DNA of 64,000 nt. It comes from Lindgomyces ingoldianus (lineage: Eukaryota > Ascomycota > Dothideomycetes > Pleosporales > Lindgomycetaceae). Where the stretch lies: the NCBI RefSeq assembly GCF_010093535.1, contig NW_022985201.1:1-64000 (forward strand), read 5' to 3'. This document shows positions 48,544-59,293 of the stretch, one piece after another; within the stretch, counting starts at the first letter, position 1, and each line of letters starts with the position of its first letter. The position numbers and the translations under genes were made by a program. The notes below the pieces were generated by a model that had not been told where the DNA came from, did no database searches, and was given only the letters and a program-made list of their open reading frames with translations.

Positions 48544-49381
48544 GCTGGAAGCTGAAAAGGAGGTAGGTTGACGCGGGAATTCTTGTGTGATGGATGTAGT
48601 CGGAAGTAGGAAGTTTTCAGACTGGCTGATTGAAAGAGAGAAAGAGGGCAGGCGCAGGGTTTAAATATATATCTCTCCTGACATAGCTTTCACGATTTCA
48701 AGGTTCTCGCCTGCATGAAACACATCGAAACCACAGCTTGGCTCACAGCTTTCGTCATTCTGCGTTGAATCCGGAGAAAGGCACGAATGAAAATAGAGAT
48801 GCCCCTCATGGCGAGACCCCTCCGCTTGACGAGGCCCATATTCTTACGCGGCGCGCCATGGAAACGCAGGGATGGTCTCTTGACTTCGCGTGTCGTTGTT
48901 ACTCCATTACGCATCGTGGGCCACTCTCATGTCCTTAATTGGTTCGTTCACTAATCTATTTTTGCTTCTATGCCGAGATGAGCTACTCAAAGCATGAATT
49001 TCTTCTCTGGAGCTGCTGAGACCCATGCCTTGATGGCGGGTTCAGGTTAGAGCAGACATGAGACTAGGAGCACTAGCATGGGTAAGCTGAAAAAGCTTCG
49101 TCAAGCAAATACGCGAGACTGGGCAAAAGCTTATTAGATTGCTGTCGCCACTGTTTCGACCACCCCCTGAGAAACAGTAAAGCATAGACTTGGACATTTA
49201 TTCCCTAAAGTCCTCACAAACTCTAGTATATTTGTCCTCGACTAACTGATCAGTATCGCGGAATTAACTCAGCTTTCCAGGACTTTCTTGGCGCTCGGAT
49301 CGGCGGGGCGATCTTCACGTCAGTCATGACGGCCGCGACCCAAGACCGTAACCATGTGTTCAACAACACTTGGATTGCATC
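48544..49381. promoter_or_regulatory. Divergent intergenic region
   Basis: 838 bp between the starts of the CipC-like gene (-) and the thioesterase-like gene (+). It should hold both promoters. A CT-rich tract and a TATATAT stretch at about 48666-48672 (TTTAAATATATATCT) lie about 120 bp upstream of the CipC start, a plausible TATA region for a highly expressed gene. Confidence 0.45.
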
Positions 49382-50171
49382 ATGCCGGGTCGACTTCCCA
49401 TGAAGAGTGACTTTCCATCTTCACTTGAACTAAGCATTACTCCTCGTAAGTAACAAATCTCTAGCCGACAAAGCTCCGAGTCATATCCTGATGTGCTCAG
49501 CACCGTCGTCACAACCTCCCACGAACGTCCTCGTCCTCCTTCACGGTCTCGGAGATACCAACGAACCATTCACGAAGCTTGGTCAACAACTTTCCCTGCC
49601 CGAAACTGTGTGTATATCTGTGCAAGCTCCAAACCCTCTCCCTTTCTTCCTCAGTGGCTTCAATTGGAGCGATGACCTCGTCATCGACCAAAATACCCAT
49701 AAACTAGATGGAGATGTGGGCTTCAAGGTCTCTACTCGCCTCATACTGGATAGCGTAATCTGTGAAGGCCTCATTGGGCAATGTGGCTACAAGGCGCGCG
49801 AGATAATAGTCTTCGGATACGGTCAAGGTGCCATGGCTGGATTACAAGCTGCCGCTGAACTTGAAGGAGACGAACTTGGCGGTGTTATCAGCATTGGAGG
49901 TGTGCTGCCACTATCGCTGCCTCTGAAAGCCTTGGAGCGGAAGAGCAAGACCCCTGTGTTGGTTTGTAAGGGATCACGCGGCTCTGCAGTCTCTGATAGT
50001 GCCATTACAAGGCTTAAGGATGCCTTTGAGTTTTTGCAGCTCCAACAGTGGAATGAGTATGGGGATAAGATGCCAAGAAACCGCGAGGAAATGCTTCCCA
50101 TTATGCAGTTTTTTGCTAGAAGGTTGCGGAGCACTCGAGGCGTACCTGCTGGCGGCGTGGAACTTACGTGA
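49382..50171 (+). CDS. Phospholipase/carboxylesterase (acyl-protein thioesterase-like) with a replaced nucleophile
   Basis: Alpha/beta-hydrolase fold protein of 244 aa in the family of acyl-protein thioesterases. Two exons, 49382-49445 and 49501-50171, with a 55-nt GTAAGT...CAG intron. Splicing gives MPGRLPMKSDFPSSLELSIT followed by PPSSQPPTNVLVLLHGLGDT, with the oxyanion-loop LLHGLGD intact. At the nucleophile elbow, where the family usually has GxSxG (GFSQG), this protein has GYGQG in EIIVFGYGQGAMAGL (about residues 120-135). The catalytic serine is therefore absent, and hydrolase activity by the usual mechanism is not expected. The C-terminal His region is also not evident. It may be a non-enzymatic paralogue. 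Coding quality and splice sites look normal, so this is not a dead gene. Confidence 0.85.
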
Positions 50172-50627
50172 CGTGGATTTTTCCCGACAAGCAAGCAACC
50201 TTATACCATGGGCACCAAAGAAAACATGATATGTCTAGCCTAATCTCCTCTACTAGTGTGATGAGGAGACTGGAGACCCTGTATTACTTGCTAGCAGATT
50301 CACCCAATTATCAGAGGGCTTAAGAAATCTTTTTGACTCTGTGAATCGGGGATGGGTTAGACGGAACCTACTAGAAACGCAGTCCGCACAGCTTGTTTGA
50401 GAGACACAGGTACCGTCACAGAAAACAGCTCTATCTGAACACTTCCTTCATCACTTCACACCCTGCCTTTAATTTGAACCGTGCACAGACCATAGATCCG
50501 GCTAAAGCTCGGACCGTATCTCCTACGTCACTTTGTCCAAATAGGTGCTTCGATTTCTCGGACGAACACCCAAACAACCAGTGCAGGCTTCACTGCTTGA
50601 AACTCTAGTGGTAAAGCTACCGCCATT
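50172..50627. other. Intergenic, no gene seen
   Basis: 3' end of the thioesterase-like gene and 5' end of PPX1, same strand. No motif recognised. Confidence 0.45.
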
Positions 50628-51990
50628 ATGGCTATTCCGAGGCATTCCCTTCGTGGCTTTCTTGCCTACGCCAAAGGCGCTCTCCGGAGCTCAATTGATT
50701 CGAGCCAGAGAGTTACCCTCGTAATTGGGAACGAATCAGCTGGTAGAGGCGCTCCACCCGGAAAAGAGAATTTTATAGCTGACAGTTGCCACAGATCTCG
50801 ATTCCATGACTTCTTCGGTCTTGTATGCATACCTTCGTTCTATGGCGCCGCCACACAATGCCTTCACACAGCTCTACATTCCTGTGACAAACATACCTTC
50901 CTCAGGCCTTCGGCTTCGTCCCGAGTTTCTAGCGCTGTTTACATACGCCAATATCGAACCAAGCCATCTGATAACACTTGATGACCTTCCTGACCTGTCT
51001 GTCATACAGTCGAAGCTTCGTCCCGAGAACACAAGATGGATATTGGTTGATCACAATGCCCTCCAAGGCCAACTGGGCCAAATTTACTCCGCTCGCGTGG
51101 AAGGGGTGATTGACCATCACGAAGATGAATCCAAAGTACCAGAAGATACGGGTTGTGAGCCTCGCGTAATCACTAAGTCTGGCAGCTGCACTAGCCTTGT
51201 CACTGAATATTGTCGGGAGGTCTGGGACTTGCTCTCGGGTTCCGGGACTTCGTCGGGCGCTGCTCACGGACAAGGACACGGCTTGTCAGATGATGTTGCT
51301 GTTGTCAAATTTTGGGATGCACAGATTGCCCAATTAGGACTTGCCAGCATTCTCATTGATACAGCAAACCTCGAATCCGAAGACAAGACAACCGAACACG
51401 ACATCCGAGCAGTCGAATATCTGGAAGCTAAGATCATATCTTGTCCTCAGCTTTCAGCCGAGTTTGACCGCAGCTTGTTCTATAAACGTATTGATTCTGC
51501 GAAAAAGGACATTGCAAAGTTAAAGCTGCATGATATACTAAGAAAAGACTTCAAGCAGTGGAACGAAGGGAATCAAAAGCTCGGTATCAGTTCAGTGGTG
51601 AAGCCTATTGAATTCATACAAAAAAAAGCATGCGAGGAAGCAAATACCCAACCCTTCGAACCAGCTCACCTTGAAGCGCTACAAAAGTTTTGCAAGGACC
51701 AGGACCTTGACCTGTATGCTGTCATGACCACCTCAACATCTCCGGAAGGCCAGTTTCAGCGGGAGCTCCTGGTTTGGGCTTTCAATGATGACGCCATCTC
51801 AGCAGCGAAGAAATTTGCCGCTGATGCCAACGAAGAACTGGGACTTGAGGAGTGGTGCGACTCAGACGGCAATGCTCATGAGAATAGTAGTGATGGGCAC
51901 TGGAGAAAGGTCTGGTGGCAAAGAAAAGTACAGCACAGCAGGAAACGTGTCGCTCCTTTGCTCAGGGAAGCCATGCAACAAGTAGAATGA
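50628..51990 (+). CDS. PPX1: Exopolyphosphatase (DHH/DHHA2 family)
   Basis: Releases terminal phosphate from inorganic polyphosphate chains; yeast PPX1 is cytosolic and mitochondrial. Two exons, 50628-50742 and 50795-51990; 436 aa. The 52-nt intron falls inside the first metal motif, and splicing creates IGNESADLDSMTSSVLYAYL, the family DxD-type signature. Further metal ligands follow in DLPDLSVIQ, LVDHNALQG and the DHH motif GVIDHHEDE. A DHHA2 substrate-binding domain fills the C-terminal third, with SPEGQFQRELLVWAF and FAADANEELGLEEW. Length agrees with the fungal family (about 400-450 aa). The first ATG at 50628 is in frame and gives MAIPRHSLRGFLAYAKGALR, a normal start. Confidence 0.93.
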
Positions 51991-54163
51991 CCTAAGATAT
52001 AAGGCTAACCGGACGGAGCGCGCGCCACGCGCTGTCTCCTCTCAGCATCTACGAGCGAGGTTGATCTTAGCAGTTTCGACGAAGTGTCACGTTCGAGGGC
52101 GAAGCCTGGTTTTAGCGGAGATCAAAGACCTCGTTGCTCGTTTCGCAACATGCTAGGCGCATAACGGCGGTTGGGCAACGTGAGCGTCAGCCCAAATCTG
52201 AGATATTTAGGGGCATGTCTCGATGCCCAAACCGAAATGCCATGCGCGACCCCCGGAACTGGTGGAGCGGGGTGGGGACTGACGAGCTCGGCACATGGTG
52301 ATGGCACCGATGGGTCAGGGACACCGTCTGGGAAGCTTTCAGGGTCCGATGGCATCCCGGTCCCCATCTAAAATCGTCCCGAAAAAAAAGACCCAGGGAG
52401 AGGAAGAGAAAAGCAGCCGCATACTCGCGTAGTACAAGGAGTATAGTACAATGAACCACAATACACTATACGGAGTACCGTCTTCAGATTAGATACTTTG
52501 AGTTTCGTAATACGAAATGCGTGTCGAGAGTCTCTCACCAGTAGGAAGCAGTGGTATGGCTGCACGCTTCGAATCTGTGTTTGCAGAGGCGATGCTACCC
52601 GGGGGCATGTTAGACCGAAGCATGAAAAGCTTTGGAGGGAAAGGCTCGCGAATGGCCGCTGCGAGCTTCATTGGCTTCAGATGGGATCACGGCACAGGCA
52701 GTGGTGAGCTCAATTTTAACTTCAATCTAGCGCTGCAGGTTGAGATGAAGTGGGAAACAGTGGTTCTCCACCGGACCTCTCTGTGCGAGTGGGACGCGGT
52801 ATTTTGGCGTGCAGGACTTTTTTTGACAGCGTCGTCTGCATATGCGCGATGCTCTTGGAGTGCCAACACATCACGCACCGTGCAGGGGCGATCTCAATCT
52901 GAACCACTGGCCGCTCGTCACGTCAAGAAACTTGGACGGGGCTGCTTAGCCGACTGGTTGCGGACGACTGCGATGGAATCAGGATGCTCAGCACTGGTGC
53001 TGTGGTGTTGCAGTCTCGAAGAGGTCGTCCAGGCTCGAGGGGAGGGTGGCCGCAGAATGGGCCGCCAGACCCTGCGAGCCACAGGCGGGAACGAAGTCGC
53101 CGCGATCTGAGAATGAAACGGCGCGCTGATCGAAGAGTCACGACGAGTGCGTTGTCAGCGGCTCGCCGCGGGGATGACTGGTAAAAACCGTGCTTGTCGA
53201 GCGTGTCGACCGCGTCTTGCCAGCTGAGGCGACGGTGAGCGTCCTGCACAGTGGAGATGCAACTGGACGAATGCGGCGTCGTTCTGGCGAGGAACACGCT
53301 GTGGCAGGGCGATACGCGACCCTGATTCGCGCTCCAGTTCGCAGTGGATGTGCTGGCCTGCAAGTCATCGACTGGGACGCAGCTTTCGTGGGAGAGGGCA
53401 GGCGGTCTGCTGTTGCCACCAATCTCGAGCAGGAACATATTTGCGTGGATGCTGTCGCTGCCATCGCACCCAGCACGCCCTCTCTCTGTCTGTCCATCTA
53501 GTCCATCGGGCATCTGTCGATTCGCCTGAGGAGAATCGTGACTTGCTGGTTGCTGGGGATAGGTACTCGAGCCGCCCGCGCCTCCCGCCTCGCTTGCCCG
53601 GACCGCCTTGTATCGATAACGAAACACGCATCCCGTGCTGGAACTGGAGCAGCGTCTGGGAGAGCCAACGTCTGCTGCCAGCGCACACGTCGCTCTGCCT
53701 CCTCAAGACTCCGTTTCCGCCATTCCCTGGCCCCCATCTGGCAGCAGTCATGCTGTGGTAGGCCCTCACAGCTCCCTGGACTGTGTGGGCGACGCCAAAC
53801 GGCTCTCATCGGGCACTCCTGATGGCGACAGGATGATTAGAAGAACCCAGCACTCCGCCTCGCCGTCGGCGCAGGTTTACTCTACTCCGCGTATGTGGTC
53901 TACACACTGTATCCTCAGTCCCTTCCACAGTCCCCTCCCCCGCCCAATAGTCGAGGCTCGGATCAATGCGCTCTGTACGATGAGCTGGCAGGCCCTCACT
54001 GACCGTCGCGCTAGCCGTGTCACCGACTATCACCCACGTTTCTTCTAGAAGCCATACCCCCTCGCACTCGACTGATGTCCATGACCCTTCGCACGAGGTC
54101 CCGCTCCGCTCTCAGAGTCCGCCCAGGTCGCCTTCACCTCCCCCCTCCAAGCCTGCTCAGTCA
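51991..54163. other. GC-rich 2.2-kb stretch, probably leader/promoter of the next gene
   Basis: Long overlapping open frames occur on both strands (for example 52923-53627 minus, 234 codons), as expected in GC-rich DNA with few stops; their products are low-complexity and without motifs, so I do not call genes. A good acceptor (CACGTTTCTTCTAG, ending at 54048) suggests a spliced 5' leader or missing first exon of the downstream gene. Confidence 0.45.
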
Positions 54164-57100
54164 ATGATGGGAAGTCGACCTGGCGGAGCCCACGACAACA
54201 ATGAGAGACCGTCCGCCACCGCGACTGCCGTCCAGAGGCCCGTCATTCCTTCCTCGATGTCTGCTCCAGCGGGGCGCCTTCCCCGCCTGCTCCCCGCCGA
54301 CCTCTCGCACTACACCGACGCGTACCTCCCTACAGCGGCCATCCCGACCTCATCCACGTCGCTAGCCGAGCTCGCCCACTTGATCCGTCTGCAGGGCTAT
54401 CAGGAGCAGCGCAAGGCCCATTCCCGGGTCCGCCTGCACAGATGGCTCGTCTCGAGCGCTCTTTCCGCACGTCTGGTACATTGCGGAGAGCTCGCTCACC
54501 GTACTTTGGTTGACAGCTTTAGGTCAGATGACAAAAAAAGTTTTGCTACCCTGTTTCATGCTCTTCACGACGTTCGGAACTCGTGCGATGCCACTCGCCG
54601 ATATGCATTGCTGGAGCCTGATTTGGAGTTGGGGAAGTCAAAAAGCATGAGGAACGAAAAGTCTCAGTCTTTTTCCACGTTCATGAATGAGGTTCCTTCC
54701 AAAATCCTGGATGACCTGCTCGATTTCATTTCCGAAATCCGCACCAATCCAGATTTCCTTGCTACTCGGATTCTCAATTTGTCTCAGCAAGAGCTGGCTT
54801 CCTTGACCACATTTCGTCAGTCTCTAGATCCCATAGATTCTGTTATGGCCATGCAAGCTCGGGGTAAAGCCGTTGGTTCAAGTCACAAGCCCAATCAGCC
54901 GCAAGGTCCCACTCCAATTGAGCGCCTGTTGTCGTTCCAAAGACATGACCCCCTGGCTGCTCTCATCTACACCATCTTCGCTAATTCTTCCGGGCCGGAC
55001 TCTGCCGAGGACCTCCGCCGGACAGACGCCTGGGCTACCACTTGTGCAAAGCTCATCACCGCAGGAAAGCCAGGATGTGACAAGTTCATCATTCATGTTC
55101 TGGATGCTTTTGCTGGTATGAGAGAATGGCCTGGAAAAGCCAACTTGGAACTTTACCTCATGCAGGTTCTTCAGGACGGCCAGTTCCTGTTAGAGAAGGC
55201 CGAGGAGCAATCCGCACGGCCAGCGTCGCAACCAGTGGCTCGAAGTACTAAGGACACTATTGCAGCCGATGATTTCTATGACAAGGCCGTGAAACGTTTG
55301 TTTGAGGTTGTTGATGACGAGCCTAGCGCTGGTGGTATCCCTGAAGGTGTCCTAGAAATTGGCAATGCCATTCTTCGAAAGATGGAGGAGTCTGGTGGTC
55401 GCCGTGCTGGAACCCGAACTTTCATCGTGTCTCGCTGGCTTTTCTCTACTTACCTACTGAACGCTATCATTCATCCCGAGGTATGTCTCTTCCTACATAT
55501 TTGGAGGATAATGCTAATATCCAGACAGAGCCACGGAATCATGATTGGCCACCACATCAGTGAACATGCCCGCCAGAAAATTCTCAAGGAGATTGCCATC
55601 CGCGCCCAGAAGCATGTTTTAGACATGACGTACAATTGGTACGATACTCCTTTTGGATTTCCGTACCTTTCGTTAGCTAATGTTTTAATTAGGAAACAAG
55701 GAGTTCCCATTCTCCCAGAGATTCGGGTCCACATTGACAATATCTTGGCTAGGTTCAAGCATTCTAAGTCCAATTCTAAGCCCGTTCTTCTTCCCGCAAA
55801 GGCCATTACTTCACCACGGGAAACCGTAGAGGTCCAACCTTTCATTGTAGTCTGTCCATCTGACATCATCACTCTGGTCAACACCCTCTTTCCAGAACGC
55901 CGTCCGCCGTCTAGCCACTTTGAAAAAGACCTCCGTAGCCGGACTGGTCTTACTTCATCTGCCTCGTCGATTTCAGGGATCTCGATGCCTTTCCGACCTA
56001 GTTCTATCTCCGCTGGTGATGCGAGCTCAATTCTCAGTCAAAGCGCCTCTTCAATGACCAGTGACACCACATCTAGGGAGCCATTATTGGACTCTTCCGG
56101 CCAGCCGATCGATCGCCACACATTGCCCCCTGAGGAAAATTACATTGAGAAGGCCAAAATCGCACCCACAGAGGACTACGGAAGGCGTCTTAGAATGGCA
56201 TGTTCTGAAATGTCCCGAATCCTGGGCATGGATGCCTGCTCCGGCTCATGTCACCCTTGTGCTGAGAGATGGGCTGTCCTTTATATTTCACCTGATGGCA
56301 AGCACCTCAAACCCCGAATGCGAAAAGATGCGGACGATGAGGATGAACATGATGACGATTCACCCGAGAGTGACAGCAGTGATGACGAAGGGGCGTCAGA
56401 CCGGCTTGACCTTGAGAGCGACTACCATCAGCTGAAAGAGGCAATTGCTAAACTCGTCGAAGAGTATGAGATCCCAAAGGAACTTGCACCGGAAAGCGAG
56501 TCGAAGAATTTCAGCAATCGAACTTCAACCCATCGCCGAGACTCTAGAGGAGGACGTGCAGCTAGGAGAGATGGTGATTCTCTGGGATCCAGGAACCCAT
56601 ACAATAGCCAAAGCCAGAGCCAGCTGACAAACCTTATTGCAAGCCAACGGAATATACAAGCCCGCCATCGCTCTCCGCAGCAACCAAGGAGTAGCAGCAA
56701 CCCGCAGCCAGTAGAGAGTCAGGACAAGACCTCCGTGCTTGTAACCATGCTGGAGGCTGCAATGTACCAGTGCCAGGCCCGCTCTGACTTTGTTAACGCC
56801 CACCTCTACTACAAGACTCTGCAGACCCTCCGGAAATTAACTTCCCCCTCGTTAATAAAGAATGGCTATGCTGCACTGTTAAATTACTTCTGTCGAGGGC
56901 CTCGGGACTCTCTTGGGAAGTCTGCATCCGCCATTGAAGAATTTGAGGCCTGGTTTGTTTGGCTTAAACAGTCACAGGAGCGTCACGATGCCGCCATTGA
57001 AGAGATGATGATGGCACTAAAGAATTTGCGAGACAAGATGTGGTACATTACAGATGTTCGGAACTCTGCAGGCTACGAGGAAGCTAAGAATGTTGCAATT

Positions 57101-59293
57101 GCCTTAAAGATCATGGGACAACCCACAAGGACTCTGGACGGCAAACCGATCCAGACAAACCGACCACGGAATTTTTCCAAATCTTCCACCAACAATTTCT
57201 TGCTGAAGACAGAAGCCCAAGTTGTCGATATCATGGCTGCTCCCCAAGACTTTGGTGGGCCCAACAAGCTTTCGGACGAGCAGTCCGATATAACGCTAAA
57301 ATGGCTCAACCAATACAGCGTCGAGAACTTCTGTAAGGGCGAGGAACGAATCCACCGTTTCTGCCTTGAGGTCGACAAGTGTGTGAACAAGCTTGTTGGT
57401 GATGGTATGATGGATGGCCCGGTGCTTTGGTCCAGCGAGCTCTATCGACGTGACAAGGAAGTTCTCGACAGCGGGCGCCAGAAAGGTGATCTATTCCTCA
57501 CTGGCGTTGGAACTCTCTCCATTGCTGGCGATGAAGAATACGAAACGCAAGGTCGGCCCGTCTCTCGCAGCCTTGATTTCGCCCAACGTCCCAGTCAGAG
57601 TAGCTTGCGATCCATTTCAAATCGCAATGGTTCACAGCAAAGCTTCGACTCAAGTCCCTGGGGTCGGAATCTCATGGATTCTCAAGATTATTTTGGAGGC
57701 CACAGTCCTGTCCTCACAATCGACTCAACGGCCACATTCTGGTCTCCTTTCCAGACTCAAGCACAATCTCCAACCAGCGCAACCAGCATTCGCCCACGAA
57801 CTGCCTCGTCCTCGAAGGGCACTGTTATGCTGAAGCAATCAGCGAGTGTCAACGAAGACAAACGACGATTCTTGCTAGATCTGAAACAAACATTGACGGG
57901 ATTGCTTTTGAGTGACCTCGGGACCATGGTCTTCGGTCATGGAAGCGAGACCGATGCTTGGTTCTCTGGCGATCTCGGTGAAGATTGTCTCCACCGTAAA
58001 GAAGAGGAAGAACGTCGTCGAAAGAGACAACTAGCTCGTAAGAAGAGCATGAAGAACATTCGCAATGCCACCCGGTCTGACACCCGCAACGGCCCGCTTG
58101 AGACTCTTGGACGCAATGAGAGGAGCCAAGCAGCCCCACCCGTTGCAACACTCCAACACGCTGCAGCATCTGATCCCCATCACTCTGCCAGCGAGCACTC
58201 AACCTCGAGTGACGCTACTTCGCGATCTACGGGTATGGCTGCTGCCAAGAAGGCCGGATTGCTGGAATTCCCATACAATGTCGCCTTCCGCCGCCTTTTG
58301 AACAAGTTTGCTACACATCCTAATCCATTCTCTAAACTTCATGCTCTGTATGAGCTTGAACTTCTTATAATCGCCTCTTTAAGTTCACGCTCCGGCCGGT
58401 CTTATAACAACCGTCGAGATACTCTACCGGCCGTTCCTCAATCACCAACACTGGGCGCCATGCCGGAGCTAAGCTCACGTCAACCTGCAGCCCAAGTATC
58501 TCGTGCCCAGAATCTCGAAGAAGCCATTGCGAATTGTGAAGAGCGCCGTTCACATAGCATGACAAACCTCCACGGTGCTGGGACAGCTTCTCCATTGCCC
58601 CACCGTAGCGGGACACGCTCACCTGTCGGCCCTCCAAGCACGGACATGATTGTGGAAGTCCTTCAAGGCCTTTTCCGCGATCCTGATATTCGACCAAAGA
58701 CTCTCTTCCGAGACTTGCAGTTCATTGCGTCTTTCGTTCCGGCGCAGATGCTCGACAAGACAGCTCGTGGGAAGGCATTTTGGGATGTTGGCCTTGCCGC
58801 CTTAGGCTTGAAGCAAGATGTCTGCCGTATCATGGTGGAAATTGTCGACGACATTGTCGCACAGAACTCCAAGAGGGACCCAATCATCCAGCAGCAGAAC
58901 GGAAGTGCATCCCAACAGCCAGGCACAGCGTCAGTATCTAGCAGCGCACCATCAATCGACGAGCCGTCTTCCCGCTACACGATGGAAGACGCTGCTCGGA
59001 TGCTTCTCATCACCGCCAGAGAGGGTGATGCGGTTGCCGAACGTGAGCTCGCCATCTTTTACCTCACCTCCCCGGAGCTACTACAACGCGCTATTCTCCC
59101 TCTCACAAAGCCTCGCGATGTCTTCAAGACCGAACTCTTGAACCGCGACAGAAAGGCCTCGGGCGATACTGCGCGAAGCGATCCCATGACCATGTGTGTG
59201 GCACAGCATTGGATGGAGCAGAGCAAGCGTGGCGGCGATCAGCTTGCAACGAAATATCTTAGAGCTAGAGATGAGCTTGACCGGATTTCTTAA
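54164..59293 (+). CDS. Large conserved-looking fungal protein, function unassigned
   Basis: About 1,675 aa after removing two introns (55481-55528, 48 nt; 55639-55692, 54 nt). Both introns are multiples of three without stops, so the unspliced frame also stays open; removal joins AIIHPE to SHGIM and MTYNW to KQGVP. The start is set at the first in-frame ATG (54164, MMGSRPGGAHDNNERPSATA); an upstream stop lies at 53980 and an earlier exon is possible. The N-terminus is Ser/Pro-rich. Residues about 60-620 are helical; the segment FIVSRWLFSTYLLNAIIHPE resembles the conserved helix of RasGAP-like domains, weak evidence only. An acidic run (DDEDEHDDDSPESDSSDDEG) and Ser-rich linkers follow. The C-terminus (DAARMLLITAREGDAVAERE ... 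AIFYLTSPE) is a helical-repeat-like module. Possibly a trafficking or GTPase regulator; no firm family. Confidence 0.8.
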   Translation: MMGSRPGGAHDNNERPSATATAVQRPVIPSSMSAPAGRLPRLLPADLSHYTDAYLPTAAIPTSSTSLAELAHLIRLQGYQEQRKAHSRVRLHRWLVSSALSARLVHCGELAHRTLVDSFRSDDKKSFATLFHALHDVRNSCDATRRYALLEPDLELGKSKSMRNEKSQSFSTFMNEVPSKILDDLLDFISEIRTNPDFLATRILNLSQQELASLTTFRQSLDPIDSVMAMQARGKAVGSSHKPNQPQGPTPIERLLSFQRHDPLAALIYTIFANSSGPDSAEDLRRTDAWATTCAKLITAGKPGCDKFIIHVLDAFAGMREWPGKANLELYLMQVLQDGQFLLEKAEEQSARPASQPVARSTKDTIAADDFYDKAVKRLFEVVDDEPSAGGIPEGVLEIGNAILRKMEESGGRRAGTRTFIVSRWLFSTYLLNAIIHPEVCLFLHIWRIMLISRQSHGIMIGHHISEHARQKILKEIAIRAQKHVLDMTYNWYDTPFGFPYLSLANVLIRKQGVPILPEIRVHIDNILARFKHSKSNSKPVLLPAKAITSPRETVEVQPFIVVCPSDIITLVNTLFPERRPPSSHFEKDLRSRTGLTSSASSISGISMPFRPSSISAGDASSILSQSASSMTSDTTSREPLLDSSGQPIDRHTLPPEENYIEKAKIAPTEDYGRRLRMACSEMSRILGMDACSGSCHPCAERWAVLYISPDGKHLKPRMRKDADDEDEHDDDSPESDSSDDEGASDRLDLESDYHQLKEAIAKLVEEYEIPKELAPESESKNFSNRTSTHRRDSRGGRAARRDGDSLGSRNPYNSQSQSQLTNLIASQRNIQARHRSPQQPRSSSNPQPVESQDKTSVLVTMLEAAMYQCQARSDFVNAHLYYKTLQTLRKLTSPSLIKNGYAALLNYFCRGPRDSLGKSASAIEEFEAWFVWLKQSQERHDAAIEEMMMALKNLRDKMWYITDVRNSAGYEEAKNVAIALKIMGQPTRTLDGKPIQTNRPRNFSKSSTNNFLLKTEAQVVDIMAAPQDFGGPNKLSDEQSDITLKWLNQYSVENFCKGEERIHRFCLEVDKCVNKLVGDGMMDGPVLWSSELYRRDKEVLDSGRQKGDLFLTGVGTLSIAGDEEYETQGRPVSRSLDFAQRPSQSSLRSISNRNGSQQSFDSSPWGRNLMDSQDYFGGHSPVLTIDSTATFWSPFQTQAQSPTSATSIRPRTASSSKGTVMLKQSASVNEDKRRFLLDLKQTLTGLLLSDLGTMVFGHGSETDAWFSGDLGEDCLHRKEEEERRRKRQLARKKSMKNIRNATRSDTRNGPLETLGRNERSQAAPPVATLQHAAASDPHHSASEHSTSSDATSRSTGMAAAKKAGLLEFPYNVAFRRLLNKFATHPNPFSKLHALYELELLIIASLSSRSGRSYNNRRDTLPAVPQSPTLGAMPELSSRQPAAQVSRAQNLEEAIANCEERRSHSMTNLHGAGTASPLPHRSGTRSPVGPPSTDMIVEVLQGLFRDPDIRPKTLFRDLQFIASFVPAQMLDKTARGKAFWDVGLAALGLKQDVCRIMVEIVDDIVAQNSKRDPIIQQQNGSASQQPGTASVSSSAPSIDEPSSRYTMEDAARMLLITAREGDAVAERELAIFYLTSPELLQRAILPLTKPRDVFKTELLNRDRKASGDTARSDPMTMCVAQHWMEQSKRGGDQLATKYLRARDELDRIS

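Noticed and set aside
52923..53627. 234-codon minus-strand open frame
   Set aside because: Low-complexity product in GC-rich DNA where both strands are open; no motif, no splice support, overlapped by equally long frames.
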